From the NCBI RefSeq assembly GCF_000426045.1, contig NZ_AUEP01000012.1, forward strand, positions 126,006 to 190,005: DNA of 64,000 bases, in the 5' to 3' direction. Under the pieces are notes generated by a model. It was not told the DNA's origin, did no database searches, and worked only from the letters and a program-made list of their open reading frames with translations. The DNA is from Marmoricola sp. URHB0036. Its GTDB lineage: Bacteria > Actinomycetota > Actinomycetes > Propionibacteriales > Nocardioidaceae. Positions 1 through 13,748 of this stretch are shown piece by piece. Position numbers and translations under genes: made by a program. Within the stretch, counting starts at the first letter, position 1; each line of letters begins with the position of its first letter.

Positions 1-1095
1 GTTGACGACCAGCAGGTCGCAGCCCTTGCGTGCCAGCTTGGCCCGCGCGTGGTCCATCACCGAGCCGTGCTCGTCACCGGTCTCGGCCGCGAACCCGACG
101 ACGACGATGTGGTCGTTGGGGCGCTCGTGGGCGAGGCCGGCGAGGATGTCGGGGTTCTGGGTGAGCTGGATGTCGGGACTGCTGCCGTCCTCGGACTTCT
201 TGATCTTGGACTCGGCGGTGCTGGTGGGCCGGAAGTCGGCCGGAGCGGCGGCCATCACCACGGCATCGGCGGCGGTGCACGCCTCGAGCACGCGCTCCTG
301 GAGCTGGGCGGTCGTCTCCACCCGGACCACCTTGACCCCGGCCGGGTCGGGCAAGCTGACGTTGGCAGCGACGAGGGTGACCTCGGCGCCGCGGGCAGCG
401 GCGGTCCGGGCCAGGGCGTAGCCCTGCAGTCCCGAGGACCGGTTGCCGATGAAGCGCACCGGGTCGAGGTACTCCCGGGTGCCACCGGCGGAGACCACCA
501 CGCGGAGGCCGGAGAGGTCCTGGGTGGCCGCGCCGCCGGTGTCGTCGCGGCGAGCGAGGAGGTCCGCGGCCAGGGCGAAGATCTCGGCGGGGTCGGGCAG
601 CCGGCCCTTGCCGGTGTCGGCTCCGGTCAGCCGGCCCTCGGCCGGCTCCAGCACGATCGCACCGCGCGAGCGCAGCGTGGCCACGTTGGCCTGGGTGGCG
701 GGGTGCTCCCACATCTCGGTGTGCATCGCCGGCGCGAACAGGATCGGGCAGCGGGCGGTGAGCAGGGTGTTGGTCAGCAGGTCGTCGGCGAGGCCGTGCG
801 CGGCCTTGGCGAGCAGGTCGGCGGTGGCCGGGGCGACCACGAGCAGCTCGGCCTGCTGGCCGATGCGGACGTGCGGCACCTCGTGGACGTCGGCCCAGAC
901 GTCGGTGCTGACCGGCTTGCCGGAGAGGGCGGCCCACGTCGGAGCGCCGACGAACTCGAGCGCGGCGGCGGTGGGTACGACGGTGACGTCGTGCCCCGAC
1001 TCGGTGAACCGGCGGAGCAGCTCACAGGCCTTGTACGCAGCAATCCCGCCACTCACGCCGAGAACGACGTGAGGACGGGACTCACCGTTGACCAT
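1..1095 (-). CDS. coaBC: Bifunctional phosphopantothenoylcysteine decarboxylase / phosphopantothenate-cysteine ligase (partial, 3' end outside window)
   Basis: CoaBC carries out two consecutive steps of coenzyme A synthesis: ligation of cysteine to 4'-phosphopantothenate, then FMN-dependent decarboxylation. The 365 codons visible start at ATG 1095 (MVNGESRPHVVLGVSGGIAA) and run off the left edge still open. Residues 1 to about 190 form the flavoprotein decarboxylase domain, with the substrate-clamp segment APAMHTEMW. The ligase domain follows, with the nucleotide-binding stretch GGTREYLDPVRFIGNRSSG. The gene lies 14 bases after the rpoZ stop in the common actinobacterial order mihF-gmk-rpoZ-coaBC, so it is probably cotranscribed. 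No strong ribosome binding site precedes the ATG. The assignment is firm; only the C-terminus is missing. Confidence 0.95.
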   Translation of the reverse strand, partial: MVNGESRPHVVLGVSGGIAAYKACELLRRFTESGHDVTVVPTAAALEFVGAPTWAALSGKPVSTDVWADVHEVPHVRIGQQAELLVVAPATADLLAKAAHGLADDLLTNTLLTARCPILFAPAMHTEMWEHPATQANVATLRSRGAIVLEPAEGRLTGADTGKGRLPDPAEIFALAADLLARRDDTGGAATQDLSGLRVVVSAGGTREYLDPVRFIGNRSSGLQGYALARTAAARGAEVTLVAANVSLPDPAGVKVVRVETTAQLQERVLEACTAADAVVMAAAPADFRPTSTAESKIKKSEDGSSPDIQLTQNPDILAGLAHERPNDHIVVVGFAAETGDEHGSVMDHARAKLARKGCDLLVVN

Positions 1096-1109
1096 CGAAG
1101 GTCTGCTGA

Positions 1110-1457
1110 CTACTCGACGGTCGGTTCGGCCGCGGGAGTCGGGGGCTGCTCGGCGGCCGCGGCGGCCAGCGCCTCGGCGGCGGCCTCCTCGGGGTCGATG
1201 TCCTCGCAGGTCAGCAGGTCGTCGTTGATCTCACGCAGGGCGATGGAGAGCGGCTTCTCCTGCACGTGGGTGTCCACCAGTGGACCGACGTACTCCAGCA
1301 GGCCCTCGCCGAGCTGGGAGTAGTAGGCGTTGATCTGGCGCGCACGCTTGGCGCTGTAGAGCACCAGCTTGTACTTGGAGTCGGTCTTGGTCAGCAGGTC
1401 GTCGATCGGGGGGTTGGTGATCCCCTCGGCGACGGGCTGGTTGCCGGACACGCTCAT
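1110..1457 (-). CDS. rpoZ: DNA-directed RNA polymerase omega subunit
   Basis: The omega subunit helps assemble RNA polymerase by chaperoning beta'. This 115-residue protein has the conserved core [20 protein letters not shown] followed by [12 protein letters not shown], typical of actinobacterial RpoZ. The C-terminus is an alanine/glutamate/proline-rich tail (about residues 88-115) that varies between species. The start is ATG 1457, 38 bases after gmk. Its place between gmk and coaBC is the usual one in actinobacteria and supports the call. Confidence 0.95.
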   Translation of the reverse strand: MSVSGNQPVAEGITNPPIDDLLTKTDSKYKLVLYSAKRARQINAYYSQLGEGLLEYVGPLVDTHVQEKPLSIALREINDDLLTCEDIDPEEAAAEALAAAAAEQPPTPAAEPTVE

Positions 1458-1495
1458 CGAGCCTCACTTACAAAGGATTGGGGTCGCGACGGGAC

Positions 1496-2116
1496 TCAGG
1501 TGGTCCCGGACCGCATCAACTCTACCAATCTCTCGCCCGCATCGTGAATCCGCCGGTTGACGACCGTCACGTCGAACTCCGGCTCGGCGGCCAGCTCGTC
1601 GCGCGCGGTCTCCAGGCGGCGCTCCCGCTCGGCCTCGTCCTCGGTGCCGCGACCGACCAGACGGCGCACCAGCTCCTCCCACGACGGCGGCGCCAGGAAC
1701 ACGAACAGGGCCTCCGGCATCCGTTCACGCACCTGTCGCGCGCCCTGCAGGTCGATCTCCAACAGCGCCGCGCGGCCCTCCGCGAGGGCGTCCAGGACGG
1801 GCCGGCGTGGGGTGCCGTAGCGCGCTCCCTTGTGTACGACGGCCCACTCCAGCAGCTCGTCATCGGCCACCAGCCGGTCGAACTCGTCATCGGAGACGAA
1901 GTGGTAGTGCACCCCGTCCTGCTCGCCGGGACGGCGCCGCCGGGTCGTGGCGGAGACGGAGATCCAGATCTCGGGGTGCTGCTCACGCACCCAGGCGGTG
2001 ACGGTGCCCTTCCCGACGGCTGTCGGACCGGCGAGGACGGTGAGCCGCGAAGGCGTCGGCGCGGATTTCTGGGCGGATTTCTGGGCGGGCTTCTGGGCCG
2101 GCTTCTGGGCCACCAC
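1496..2116 (-). CDS. gmk: Guanylate kinase
   Basis: The enzyme phosphorylates GMP to GDP with ATP. The P-loop is [12 protein letters not shown] (about residues 27-38), and GMP-binding features follow ([21 protein letters not shown]). The 206-residue length is slightly above the family norm because of an N-terminal extension made of repeated AQKP/AQKS units. The open frame begins at GTG 2116, directly abutting the mihF stop codon at 2117. A later start (for example just before the SRLTVLAGP segment) cannot be excluded, because the repeat tail has no counterpart in the catalytic fold. Operon with mihF, rpoZ and coaBC. Confidence 0.93.
   Translation of the reverse strand: MVAQKPAQKPAQKSAQKSAPTPSRLTVLAGPTAVGKGTVTAWVREQHPEIWISVSATTRRRRPGEQDGVHYHFVSDDEFDRLVADDELLEWAVVHKGARYGTPRRPVLDALAEGRAALLEIDLQGARQVRERMPEALFVFLAPPSWEELVRRLVGRGTEDEAERERRLETARDELAAEPEFDVTVVNRRIHDAGERLVELMRSGTT
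2061..2108 (-). repeat. Four tandem 12-bp units encoding AQKP/AQKS repeats at the N-terminus of guanylate kinase
   Basis: Four consecutive 12-bp copies (plus strand: gcggatttctgg twice, then gcgggcttctgg and gccggcttctgg) lie inside the 5' end of gmk. Each encodes four residues (AQKP or AQKS). The unit is in frame, so a change in copy number would lengthen or shorten the tail without breaking the gene. Confidence 0.85.
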
Positions 2117-2431
2117 TCACTCGGCGAACTCGTTGACCAGGGCCGCGACCTGCTTGGCACCCAGTCCGCGCACCCGGCGGGTCTCGGAGATCTTGAGCTT
2201 CTCCATCACCTGGCGCGCCCGCACCTTGCCGATACCCGGCATCGACTGGAGCAGCTCACTGACCCGCATCTTGCCGATCACCTCGTTGACCTGACCGTCG
2301 GCGACCACGTCGGCGAGGGAGGCGCCCGAGTGCTTCAGGCGGTTCTTCACCTCCGCTCGTTCCCGACGGGATGCGGCCGCCTTGTCGAGCGCGGCCTGGC
2401 GCTGTTCGGGAGTGAGGGGCGGCAGGGCCAC
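2117..2431 (-). CDS. mihF: Integration host factor, actinobacterial type (mIHF/sIHF)
   Basis: This small nucleoid-associated DNA-binding protein is essential in mycobacteria and unrelated to the HU/IHF fold of E. coli. From GTG 2431 it is 104 residues (VALPPLTPEQRQAALDKAA), matching the 105-107 residues of the Mycobacterium and Streptomyces proteins. GAGGAG lies a few bases upstream, which is why this GTG is chosen although the frame stays open further. The middle carries the helix-two-turn-helix segment SMPGIGKVRARQVMEKLKI, and the C-terminus reads RRVRGLGAKQVAALVNEF. It is the first gene of the mihF-gmk-rpoZ-coaBC operon. Confidence 0.93.
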   Translation of the reverse strand: MALPPLTPEQRQAALDKAAASRRERAEVKNRLKHSGASLADVVADGQVNEVIGKMRVSELLQSMPGIGKVRARQVMEKLKISETRRVRGLGAKQVAALVNEFAE

Positions 2432-2522
2432 GGAGGACTCCTCGACTTCCTGCTCGATGCTTGAGCGGGTTGGGGAAAGCGTGCACTCGTCCGGCTCACG
2501 CACGGTCCGCCGGACACCCGGC

Positions 2523-2552
2523 AATCTAGTCACGCGGCTCGGCCTGCTGCAA
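2523..2552 (-). promoter_or_regulatory. Candidate promoter of the mihF operon
   Basis: Read on the minus strand, TTGCAG (2552-2547) and TAGATT (2528-2523) are separated by 18 bases and resemble -35 and -10 elements. They sit about 90 bases upstream of the mihF GTG. The 261-base gap between mihF and the pyr operon terminator holds no supportable gene. This is a consensus match by eye only. Confidence 0.4.
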
Positions 2553-2692
2553 CGCGAGGCGTGCCCACCTGGGCATGCGGAGACCAACATCACTGTCGGC
2601 GCTCACGAATCGCCGTCGGATCGGCCCGCGTCAGGGGCGTTGCGCGACCAGAACTGGCGGTTTGCGACCGAAGCTTCATTCGCATCGCGCCC

Positions 2693-2716
2693 GTTTCACA
2701 ACACGCGTTGTGAAAC
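2693..2716 (-). terminator. Stem-loop terminator at the end of the pyr operon
   Basis: A perfect 10-bp inverted repeat (gtttcacaac / gttgtgaaac) with a 4-base loop lies 4 bases after the stop codon of the last gene in the pyr transcription unit (2721). It has no long U run, which is usual for high-GC actinobacterial terminators. It separates the pyr operon from the mihF promoter region. Confidence 0.7.
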
Positions 2717-2720
2717 CGGC

Positions 2721-3173
2721 TCAGAGCCCCAGGTTGACCTTGCAGACGTCGCGGCCCTCCTGCTCGATCCCGTTGGCTGCCTGGGCGACCTCGTCGGTGG
2801 TGATCGCATCGGCGGCGTCGACGATGGCCTGGCGGTCAGCGGCGCTCAGTCCGGCGGGCGGCTTGCCGTCCTGGAACTCGGAGGGCTTCACGCCCGCGTC
2901 CTTGAGGGCCCTCTCGAGGTGGTCGAGGGCGCCGACGAACGTCTGCCACTCGTCGGCGAGGTCCTTCGGCGCCTTGTCGGCGAGGTCGTGCATCATCGAG
3001 AGGTTGCTGAGCAGCGCCGAGGAGGAGGCGGAGTCGATCATCTCCGACATCTCCTTCTGGTGCCGTTTGAGGTCGCCGCAGTAGGCGTCGTACTCGTTGC
3101 CGCCGCAGCCGGCCAGCGGCAGCAGGACGGCCACGGCCAGCCCCACGAGGAGGGGACGGAGCCGCGTGCTCAT
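2721..3173 (-). CDS. Small secreted lipoprotein, last gene of the pyr operon
   Basis: A 150-residue protein with a type II signal peptide: STRLRP, a hydrophobic stretch, and lipobox LAGC with the lipidated cysteine at about residue 23. The rest is soluble, helical and acidic, with conserved features YCGDLK, MHDLADKAP, GALDHLERALKDAG and a C-terminal CKVNLGL. The two non-lipobox cysteines could form a disulfide. The start ATG 3173 overlaps the pyrF stop (ATGA), so it is translationally coupled to pyrF. It is clearly homologous to the protein encoded at 52693-53160, sharing YC-DLK, MH-LAD-AP, GAL, KDAG and CKV-LG. I know no function for this family; its link to pyrimidine synthesis may be positional only. 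Confidence 0.88.
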   Translation of the reverse strand: MSTRLRPLLVGLAVAVLLPLAGCGGNEYDAYCGDLKRHQKEMSEMIDSASSSALLSNLSMMHDLADKAPKDLADEWQTFVGALDHLERALKDAGVKPSEFQDGKPPAGLSAADRQAIVDAADAITTDEVAQAANGIEQEGRDVCKVNLGL

Positions 3174-4015
3174 CGGGCGGATCTCAGCGCGGCGAAGGCG
3201 TCGGCCGACCGACCCACCGCGTCGTGCAGCGCGCCGGCGTCCGGACCCGCGGACAGGATCTCCCGCGAGCTGGACGGCAGCACCTGGTCGAGGACGCCGC
3301 CGAAGATGCGGCGTACGTCGTCGGCGGTGCCGCCCTGGGCCCCGATGCCGGGCACGAGCAGCGGGCCGTTGATGGAGAGGTCCTCGTCGGTGTCCTCGAT
3401 GGTCGCGCCCACGACGGCCCCGAAGGATCCCATCGGGGCCACGTCCCTGTTCAGACGCGCGAGCTCGGCCAGGACGGTGCCGGCGACGCTCGGGCCCGCG
3501 GTGGTGCGGGCGTGCTGGAACGCCGGCGCCTCCGGGTTGGAGGTCAGGGCCAGCACGAAGACCCCGGCCCCGTGCTCCCGTGCGGTGGCGATCATCGGGT
3601 CGAGGCTGCCGAAGCCGAGGTACGGCGCGGCGGTGATCGCGTCGGCCGCGATGGGCGAGCGTGGGTCCAGGTAGGCGTCGGCGTAGGCCTGGGCGGTCGA
3701 GCCGATGTCACCTCGCTTCACGTCGAGCACGACAAGGGCGCCGGCCTCACGAGCAGTGGCGATGACCTGCTCGAGAACGGCGATGCCGCGCGAGCCGAAG
3801 CGCTCGAAGAACGCCGACTGCGGCTTGACGGCGGCGACCAGGGGCGCCAGCACCTCGGTCGCCGAGAGCGCGAACTTCTCCAGCCCGTTGACCGAGTCGG
3901 TGAGGCCCCACGCGTCGAGCAGGGCGGCGTGCGGGTCGATCCCGGCGCAGAGCGGTCCGCGACCGTCCATGGCTGCCCGCAGGCGGGCGCCGAAGGGCTG
4001 GCAGGCGTCGGTCAT
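3170..4015 (-). CDS. pyrF: Orotidine 5'-phosphate decarboxylase (type 2)
   Basis: PyrF makes the last step of UMP synthesis, decarboxylating OMP. The 281-residue length and the motif LDVKRGDIGSTAQAYA (catalytic Lys-Asp-Lys-type loop) identify the longer type 2 family found in mycobacteria and myxobacteria rather than the ~230-residue E. coli type. Other family landmarks are CAGIDPH near the N-terminus and the late LVPGIGAQGG phosphate-binding loop. The start ATG 4015 overlaps the pyrD stop by four bases (ATGA). The frame continues open upstream, but that part is a shadow of pyrD. Confidence 0.96.
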   Translation of the reverse strand: MTDACQPFGARLRAAMDGRGPLCAGIDPHAALLDAWGLTDSVNGLEKFALSATEVLAPLVAAVKPQSAFFERFGSRGIAVLEQVIATAREAGALVVLDVKRGDIGSTAQAYADAYLDPRSPIAADAITAAPYLGFGSLDPMIATAREHGAGVFVLALTSNPEAPAFQHARTTAGPSVAGTVLAELARLNRDVAPMGSFGAVVGATIEDTDEDLSINGPLLVPGIGAQGGTADDVRRIFGGVLDQVLPSSSREILSAGPDAGALHDAVGRSADAFAALRSAR

Positions 4016-5073
4016 CGGGTCTCCTGACGTGAGGCGCTGGAGGCAAGGGCGGCGTTCATCCGGGCCGGCCATCGGGGGCCTTGGTAGATGAAGGCGGTGT
4101 AGGCCTGCAGCAGGTCGGCCCCGGCGGCCAGGCGCTCGGCGGCGTCCTCGGGCGTGCTGATCCCGCCGACCCCGATGAGCACCAGGTCCTGACCGACCCG
4201 CTCGCGCAGGAGGCGCATCACCTCGGTGGCCCGGGAACGCAGCGGCGGCCCGGAGAGCCCACCGGCACCGGCCGCCTCGACCTGTTCGGGCGTGCTGGCG
4301 AGGCCGCCCCTGGAGATGGTGGTGTTGGTGGCCACGACGCCGTCCAGCCGGAGCGAGGTCGCGAGGTCGGCGACGGCCAGCACGTCCTCGTCGCCGAGGT
4401 CGGGGGCGATCTTGACCAGCAGCGGCACGTGCCGGTCGGAGAGGTCGTCGGCCCGGCTCCGGACGGCGCGCAGGAGCGGTTCGAGCTTCTCGACCGCCTG
4501 GAGGTCGCGCAGTCCGGGAGTGTTCGGCGAGGAGACGTTGACGACCAGGTAGTCGGCGTACGGCGTGAGCAGGCTGGTGCTCTTCTCGTAGTCGCGGACG
4601 GCGTACTCCTCGGGCACCACCTTGGTCTTGCCGATGTTGATGCCGAGCGGTACGCCGGGCCGACGGCCGGTGCGGTCGAGCCGTCGTGACGCCAGGCGCC
4701 GCGCGACCACCTCGGCGCCGTCGTTGTTGAAGCCCATCCGGTTGACCACGGCGCGGTCGGCCGGCAACCGGGCCAGTCGCGGCCGCGGGTTGCCGGGCTG
4801 CGGCTCGCCGGTGACGGTCCCGATCTCGACGAAACCGAAGCCGAGGTTGGCCAGCGCGTCGATGCCGACGCCGTTCTTGTCGAAGCCGGCGGCCAGCCCC
4901 ATCAGCCCCGGGAACTCCAGGCCCATCACCCGGGTGGTGGGACCGCGGCGCCCGCGGGACAGGGCGCCGGTGGCCGGCCGGGCCGCCCGGATCGCCCGGA
5001 AGGCCGCGTGGTGCGCCTTCTCGGGGTCGGTACGGCTGAGCACCTTCTCGAAGAGCAGCTGGTAGGGCTGCAC
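4012..5073 (-). CDS. pyrD: Dihydroorotate dehydrogenase (quinone), class 2
   Basis: The enzyme oxidises dihydroorotate to orotate with FMN and passes electrons to the respiratory quinone. The 353-residue protein has the N-terminal helical extension of class 2 enzymes ([20 protein letters not shown]), which docks to the membrane and forms the quinone tunnel. The active-site loop [14 protein letters not shown] carries the catalytic serine of this class. The FMN phosphate site is in [13 protein letters not shown]. The ATG at 5073 directly abuts the carB stop, and the end overlaps pyrF. Confidence 0.96.
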   Translation of the reverse strand: MQPYQLLFEKVLSRTDPEKAHHAAFRAIRAARPATGALSRGRRGPTTRVMGLEFPGLMGLAAGFDKNGVGIDALANLGFGFVEIGTVTGEPQPGNPRPRLARLPADRAVVNRMGFNNDGAEVVARRLASRRLDRTGRRPGVPLGINIGKTKVVPEEYAVRDYEKSTSLLTPYADYLVVNVSSPNTPGLRDLQAVEKLEPLLRAVRSRADDLSDRHVPLLVKIAPDLGDEDVLAVADLATSLRLDGVVATNTTISRGGLASTPEQVEAAGAGGLSGPPLRSRATEVMRLLRERVGQDLVLIGVGGISTPEDAAERLAAGADLLQAYTAFIYQGPRWPARMNAALASSASRQETR

Positions 5074-8411
<3,338 letters not shown>

Positions 8412-8412
<1 letters not shown>

Positions 8413-9737
8413 CAGTTGGAACCTTCCGCGGAGTCGTCGGTGTCGGCGCCCGCACCCTGCGCGCGGCCGGAGGCGGAGGCGTCGTCCGGGCCGCCGGGGT
8501 GAGCGTGGATGGGACTGGCCCCCCGGAGCGAGGAACGAGCGGAGGGGTGGTTGCGATCCCCGGGGTGTCCGGACGACGCCGCAGGCGTAGGCCCCGAAGG
8601 GGCCGCGGGCGAGTCCCCCGTCATGAGGTCACAGAAGCGGTCGAACAGGTACGCCGCGTCGTGCGGGCCGGCCGCCGCCTCCGGGTGGTACTGCACCGAG
8701 AAGCTCAGCAGGTCCCCGGCCGGCGAGCGCAGCTCGAGCCCCTCCACGACATCGTCGTTGAGGCAGACATGGCTGACCGTGACCACGCCGTACGGCGTCT
8801 CGGTCGGTGCGTCGACAGGAGCATCGACCGCGAAGCCGTGGTTGTGGGCGGTGACCTCGACCTTGCCCGTCGTACGGTCCATCACCGGCTGGTTGATGCC
8901 GCGGTGGCCGTACTTGAGCTTGTAGGTGCCGAAGCCGAGGGCCCGGCCGAACAGCTGGTTGCCGAAGCAGATCCCGAAGTAGGGCAGCCCCTGCTGCAGC
9001 GCCGCCTGCAGCAGCGCGATCTGGGAGGTGGTGGCGGCCGGGTCACCGGGACCGTTGGAGAAGAACAGCCCGTCGGCGCCGGTCGCGAGCACGTCGTCGA
9101 GGGACGCGGTGGACGGCAGCACGTGCACCTCGATGCCTCGCTCGCTCATCATCCGCGGGGTGTTGGCCTTGATGCCGAGGTCGATGGCCGCGACCGTGAA
9201 CCGCTTCTCCCCGGGTGGCATTCCCTGGGCCGGCACGACGTAGGCCTCGGCGGTGGAGACCTCGCCGGCGAGCTCGGCGCCGGTCATCTCCGCCGACTCC
9301 TTGACCCTGGCCAGCAGGGTGTCGGCGTCGGTGGCGTCGGAGGAGATCCCGACGCGCATGGCTCCGCGCTCGCGCAGGTGACGGGTGAGCGCGCGGGTGT
9401 CGATCCCGCTGATGCCGACGACGCCCTGGTCGCGCAGCTCGTCGTCCAGCGACCGGGCCGATCGCCAGTTGGACGGCACCCGGGAGGGGTCGCGGACGAC
9501 GTACCCGCTCACCCAGATGCGCCGCGACTCGGGGTCCTCGTCGTTGATGCCGGTGTTGCCGACGTGCGGGCTGGTCATCACCACGACCTGCCGGTGGTAC
9601 GACGGGTCGGTCAGCGTCTCCTGGTAACCGGTCATGCCGGTCGAGAACACCGCCTCGCCGAAGGTCTCGCCGAGGGCGCCGTAGGACTCCCCCCGGAACA
9701 CCCGCCCGTCCTCGAGGACCAGGATCGCGTCGGTCAT
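8412..9737 (-). CDS. carA: Carbamoyl-phosphate synthase small subunit with unusual C-terminal tail
   Basis: CarA is the glutamine amidotransferase that feeds ammonia to CarB. The class I triad is visible: nucleophile Cys in [16 protein letters not shown], and His and Glu in [13 protein letters not shown]. The normal end of the family is near residue 372 ([11 protein letters not shown]). Here the frame continues for 69 residues rich in Pro, Ser, Ala, Gly and Asp, with no recognisable fold. That tail covers DNA with repeat-like character (an inverted repeat at 8590-8604 and a GAGCGAGG-AACGAGCG motif near 8536). ATG 9737 overlaps the pyrC stop (ATGA). Confidence 0.95.
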
Positions 9738-11019
9738 ACCAGAGCTCCGTTCAGGACGGTCGGGGTGCCACGCAGCACGGTGGCCACCACGGCGCCGGTC
9801 AGCTTGCGTTCGTGCCAGGGGTTGTTGCGGGACAGTGAGGCCGACTCGGCCCGGTCGACCACGACGACGGCCGACGGGTCGACGAGGGTGAGGTTGGCCG
9901 GCTGGCCGACGGCCAGGGAACCGCCGTGGCCCTCGAGCCCGGCGATGCGCGCGGGCGCCTGCGACATCACCCGGGCGACGTCGGTCCACGTCATCGCGCC
10001 GGAGGTCACCATCACCTCGCTGACCACCGAGAGCGCCGTCTCCAGCCCGAGCATCCCGAAGGCAGCGTCGACGAAGGCGTGCTCCTTGTCGTGGCGGGCG
10101 TGCGGGGCGTGGTCAGTGGCCACCGCGTCGATGGCGCCGTCGGCGAGCGCGTCACGCAGGGCGGCGACGTCCTCGTCGGGGCGCAGCGGCGGGTTGACCT
10201 TGTAGACGGGGTCGTAGCCGCCGAGCAGGTCGGTGGTGAGCAGCAGGTGGTGCGGCGTCACCTCGGCCGTCACGTCGATCCCCTGCGCCTTGGCCCACCG
10301 GATCACCTCGACCGAGCCGGCGGTCGAGACGTGCGCGACGTGCACCCGGCTGTTGGTGTGCCGCGCCAGCATCACGTCACGGGCCACGATGGTCTCCTCG
10401 GCGATGCCGGGCCAGCCCGGGAGCCCGAGACGCCCGGACAGCTCCCCCTCGTGGCAGCAGGCCGTGGGCCCGGCCAGGTCGGGGTCCTGGGAGTGCTGGG
10501 AGATCACACCGCCGAAGGCCCGGACGTACTCCAGCGCCCGCCGCATCACCCGTGGGTCGTGCACGCACCTGCCGTCGTCGGAGAAGACCCGCACCTTCGC
10601 GTGCGACCGGGCCATCAGCCCGAGCTCGGCCAGCTCCTCGCCGGCCAGGCCGCGGGTCACCGCGCCGACTGGTTGCACGTCGACCAGGCCCGCCGCCCGG
10701 CCGAGGTCGAAGACCCGCTCGGCCGCCTCGGCCGTGTCGGTGACCGGCGAGGTGTTGGCCATCGCGAGGACAGCGGTGAAGCCACCCAGCGCGGCGGCGC
10801 GCGACCCGGTCAGGATCGTCTCGGCGTCCTCGCGGCCTGGCTCGCGCAGGTGGGTGTGCAGGTCGACCAGCCCGGGGAGCGCGACCAGTCCGTCGGCGTC
10901 GATCACCTCGGCCTTGGCCGGCTTCTCGTCGACGATCAGGCCGTCGGCGACGTACAGGTCCTGCGGCTTCTCGCCGAGCGGCGCGACTCCCTTGATGACG
11001 AGCTGGGTCACGGTGTCAC

Positions 11020-11023
<4 letters not shown>
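9734..11023 (-). CDS. pyrC: Dihydroorotase, class I
   Basis: PyrC cyclises carbamoyl aspartate to dihydroorotate. The 429-residue protein begins at GTG 11023 ([15 protein letters not shown]), which overlaps the pyrB stop as GTGA. The zinc-binding metallo-hydrolase motifs are in order: [10 protein letters not shown] (about residue 60), [11 protein letters not shown], and [14 protein letters not shown] with the catalytic aspartate. Length and motifs fit the class I (PyrC/AllB-like) enzymes that occur beside PyrB in actinobacteria. The upstream continuation of the frame is a shadow of pyrB. Confidence 0.96.
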
Positions 11024-12625
<1,602 letters not shown>

Positions 12626-12640
12626 TGTCGATCGAGATGG

Positions 12641-12646
12641 ACCCTA
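12641..12646 (-). promoter_or_regulatory. Candidate -10 element of the pyr operon
   Basis: TAGGGT on the minus strand, preceded by TGT, lies about 16 bases upstream of the PyrR element, so a transcript starting just after it would include the whole hairpin. No convincing -35 box was found. Weak evidence. Confidence 0.3.
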
Positions 12647-12722
12647 ACAGCCACGACCCCGGCGCGTGCACCTCGGCTCACCCCTCGGCCCCCGGGATTC
12701 GAGCGAGTTCTGGTGCCATGGG

Positions 12723-12805
12723 TTTCCCCGGACGTCCGGGGAAACTGGGGGCTGGCAGCCAATACTTTGCCTGCCAGCCCGGAGGATCCCCGGACGTCCG
12801 GGGAT
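12723..12805. repeat. Three consecutive palindromes between pyrR and the aminotransferase gene
   Basis: 12723-12744 is a perfect 22-base palindrome (half-site TTTCCCCGGAC). 12749-12780 is a stem-loop with perfect 10-bp arms (gggctggcag / ctgccagccc) and a 12-base loop. 12786-12805 is a perfect 20-base palindrome (half-site ATCCCCGGAC). The two outer palindromes share the core CCCCGGAC-GTCCGGGG. The block ends 22 bases before the ATG of the aminotransferase gene. It could be a mobile palindromic repeat, a protein-binding array or folded RNA. A relative with the core CCCCGGGC-GCCCGGGG stands at 62585-62622. Confidence 0.85.
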
Positions 12806-12827
12806 TCCACGGCCCTAGGCTTGCGGC

Positions 12828-13748
12828 ATGGCCACCGGGACCCACGACCACGCCGACGACCCCCGCAACGCGTCGATCCTGATCTGGGTCAACGGGGAGC
12901 TGCTCCCCCGCGACCGGGCGATGGTCTCGGTGTTCGACTCCGGCTTCGTCCTCGGTGACGGGGTCTGGGAGGGACTGCGGGTCTCCGGTGGTCACCCGGC
13001 CTTCCTGGAGATGCACCTCGACCGGCTCGAGGAGGGTGCGCGGGCGATCATGCTCGACCTCGGGATGAGCCGGGAGCAGCTGACCGAGGCGATCTACGCG
13101 ACGCTGCGGGCCAACGAGATGGTCGACGGGGTGCACGTCCGGCTGATGGTGACCCGGGGCATCAAGTCGACGCCGTACCAGGACCCTCGCGTGACGATCG
13201 GCCCTGCGACGGTCGTGATCATCGCCGAGCACAAGGAGCCGATGCCGGCCACGGTGACCGACGGGATCACCCTGTTCACCACGCACGTACGCCGGGCCAC
13301 GCCCGACACCCTCGACCCGAAGCTGAACGCGCACAGCAAGCTGAACGACATCCAGGCCTGCATCCAGGCCTACACGGCCGGCGCCGACGAGGCACTGATG
13401 CTCGACCCGCAGGGGTTCGTGGCCACCTGCAACAGCACCCACTTCTTCATCGTCACCAGGGACGGCGAGGTGTGGACCTCCGATGGCAGGTTCTGCCTGG
13501 CCGGGATCACCCGCGCCAACGTGCTCGAGGTGTGCCGCCGCGCCGGCATCCCGGCGCGCGAGACGACCTTCAGCCTGACCGACGTCTACAGCGCGGCCGA
13601 GGCGTTCGTGACCGGGACCTTCGCCGGGGTGGTGCCGGTGCGCACCGTCGACGGCCGCACGATCGGCTCCGGCGCGCGCGGCACGCTGACCCATCGGCTG
13701 CAGGAGCTCTACCAGCGCCACGTGGCCGAGGACGTGGGCGCGCGATGA
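12828..13748 (+). CDS. Class IV aminotransferase (branched-chain aminotransferase / aminodeoxychorismate lyase-like)
   Basis: A PLP-dependent fold type IV enzyme of 306 residues. Conserved segments in order are WVNGELLPRDRAMVSVFDSG, FVLGDGVWEGLR, VRLMVTRGIKSTPY, KLNAHSKLNDIQACI around the Schiff-base lysine region, and EAFVTGTFAGVVPVRTVDGR. The substrate (branched-chain amino acid, D-amino acid or aminodeoxychorismate) cannot be decided from sequence alone. The stop overlaps the ATG of the next gene (ATGA), so the two products are translationally coupled. Plants have a protein joining a sulfotransferase-like domain to a related aminotransferase, which suggests a shared pathway. Confidence 0.85.
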   Translation: MATGTHDHADDPRNASILIWVNGELLPRDRAMVSVFDSGFVLGDGVWEGLRVSGGHPAFLEMHLDRLEEGARAIMLDLGMSREQLTEAIYATLRANEMVDGVHVRLMVTRGIKSTPYQDPRVTIGPATVVIIAEHKEPMPATVTDGITLFTTHVRRATPDTLDPKLNAHSKLNDIQACIQAYTAGADEALMLDPQGFVATCNSTHFFIVTRDGEVWTSDGRFCLAGITRANVLEVCRRAGIPARETTFSLTDVYSAAEAFVTGTFAGVVPVRTVDGRTIGSGARGTLTHRLQELYQRHVAEDVGAR

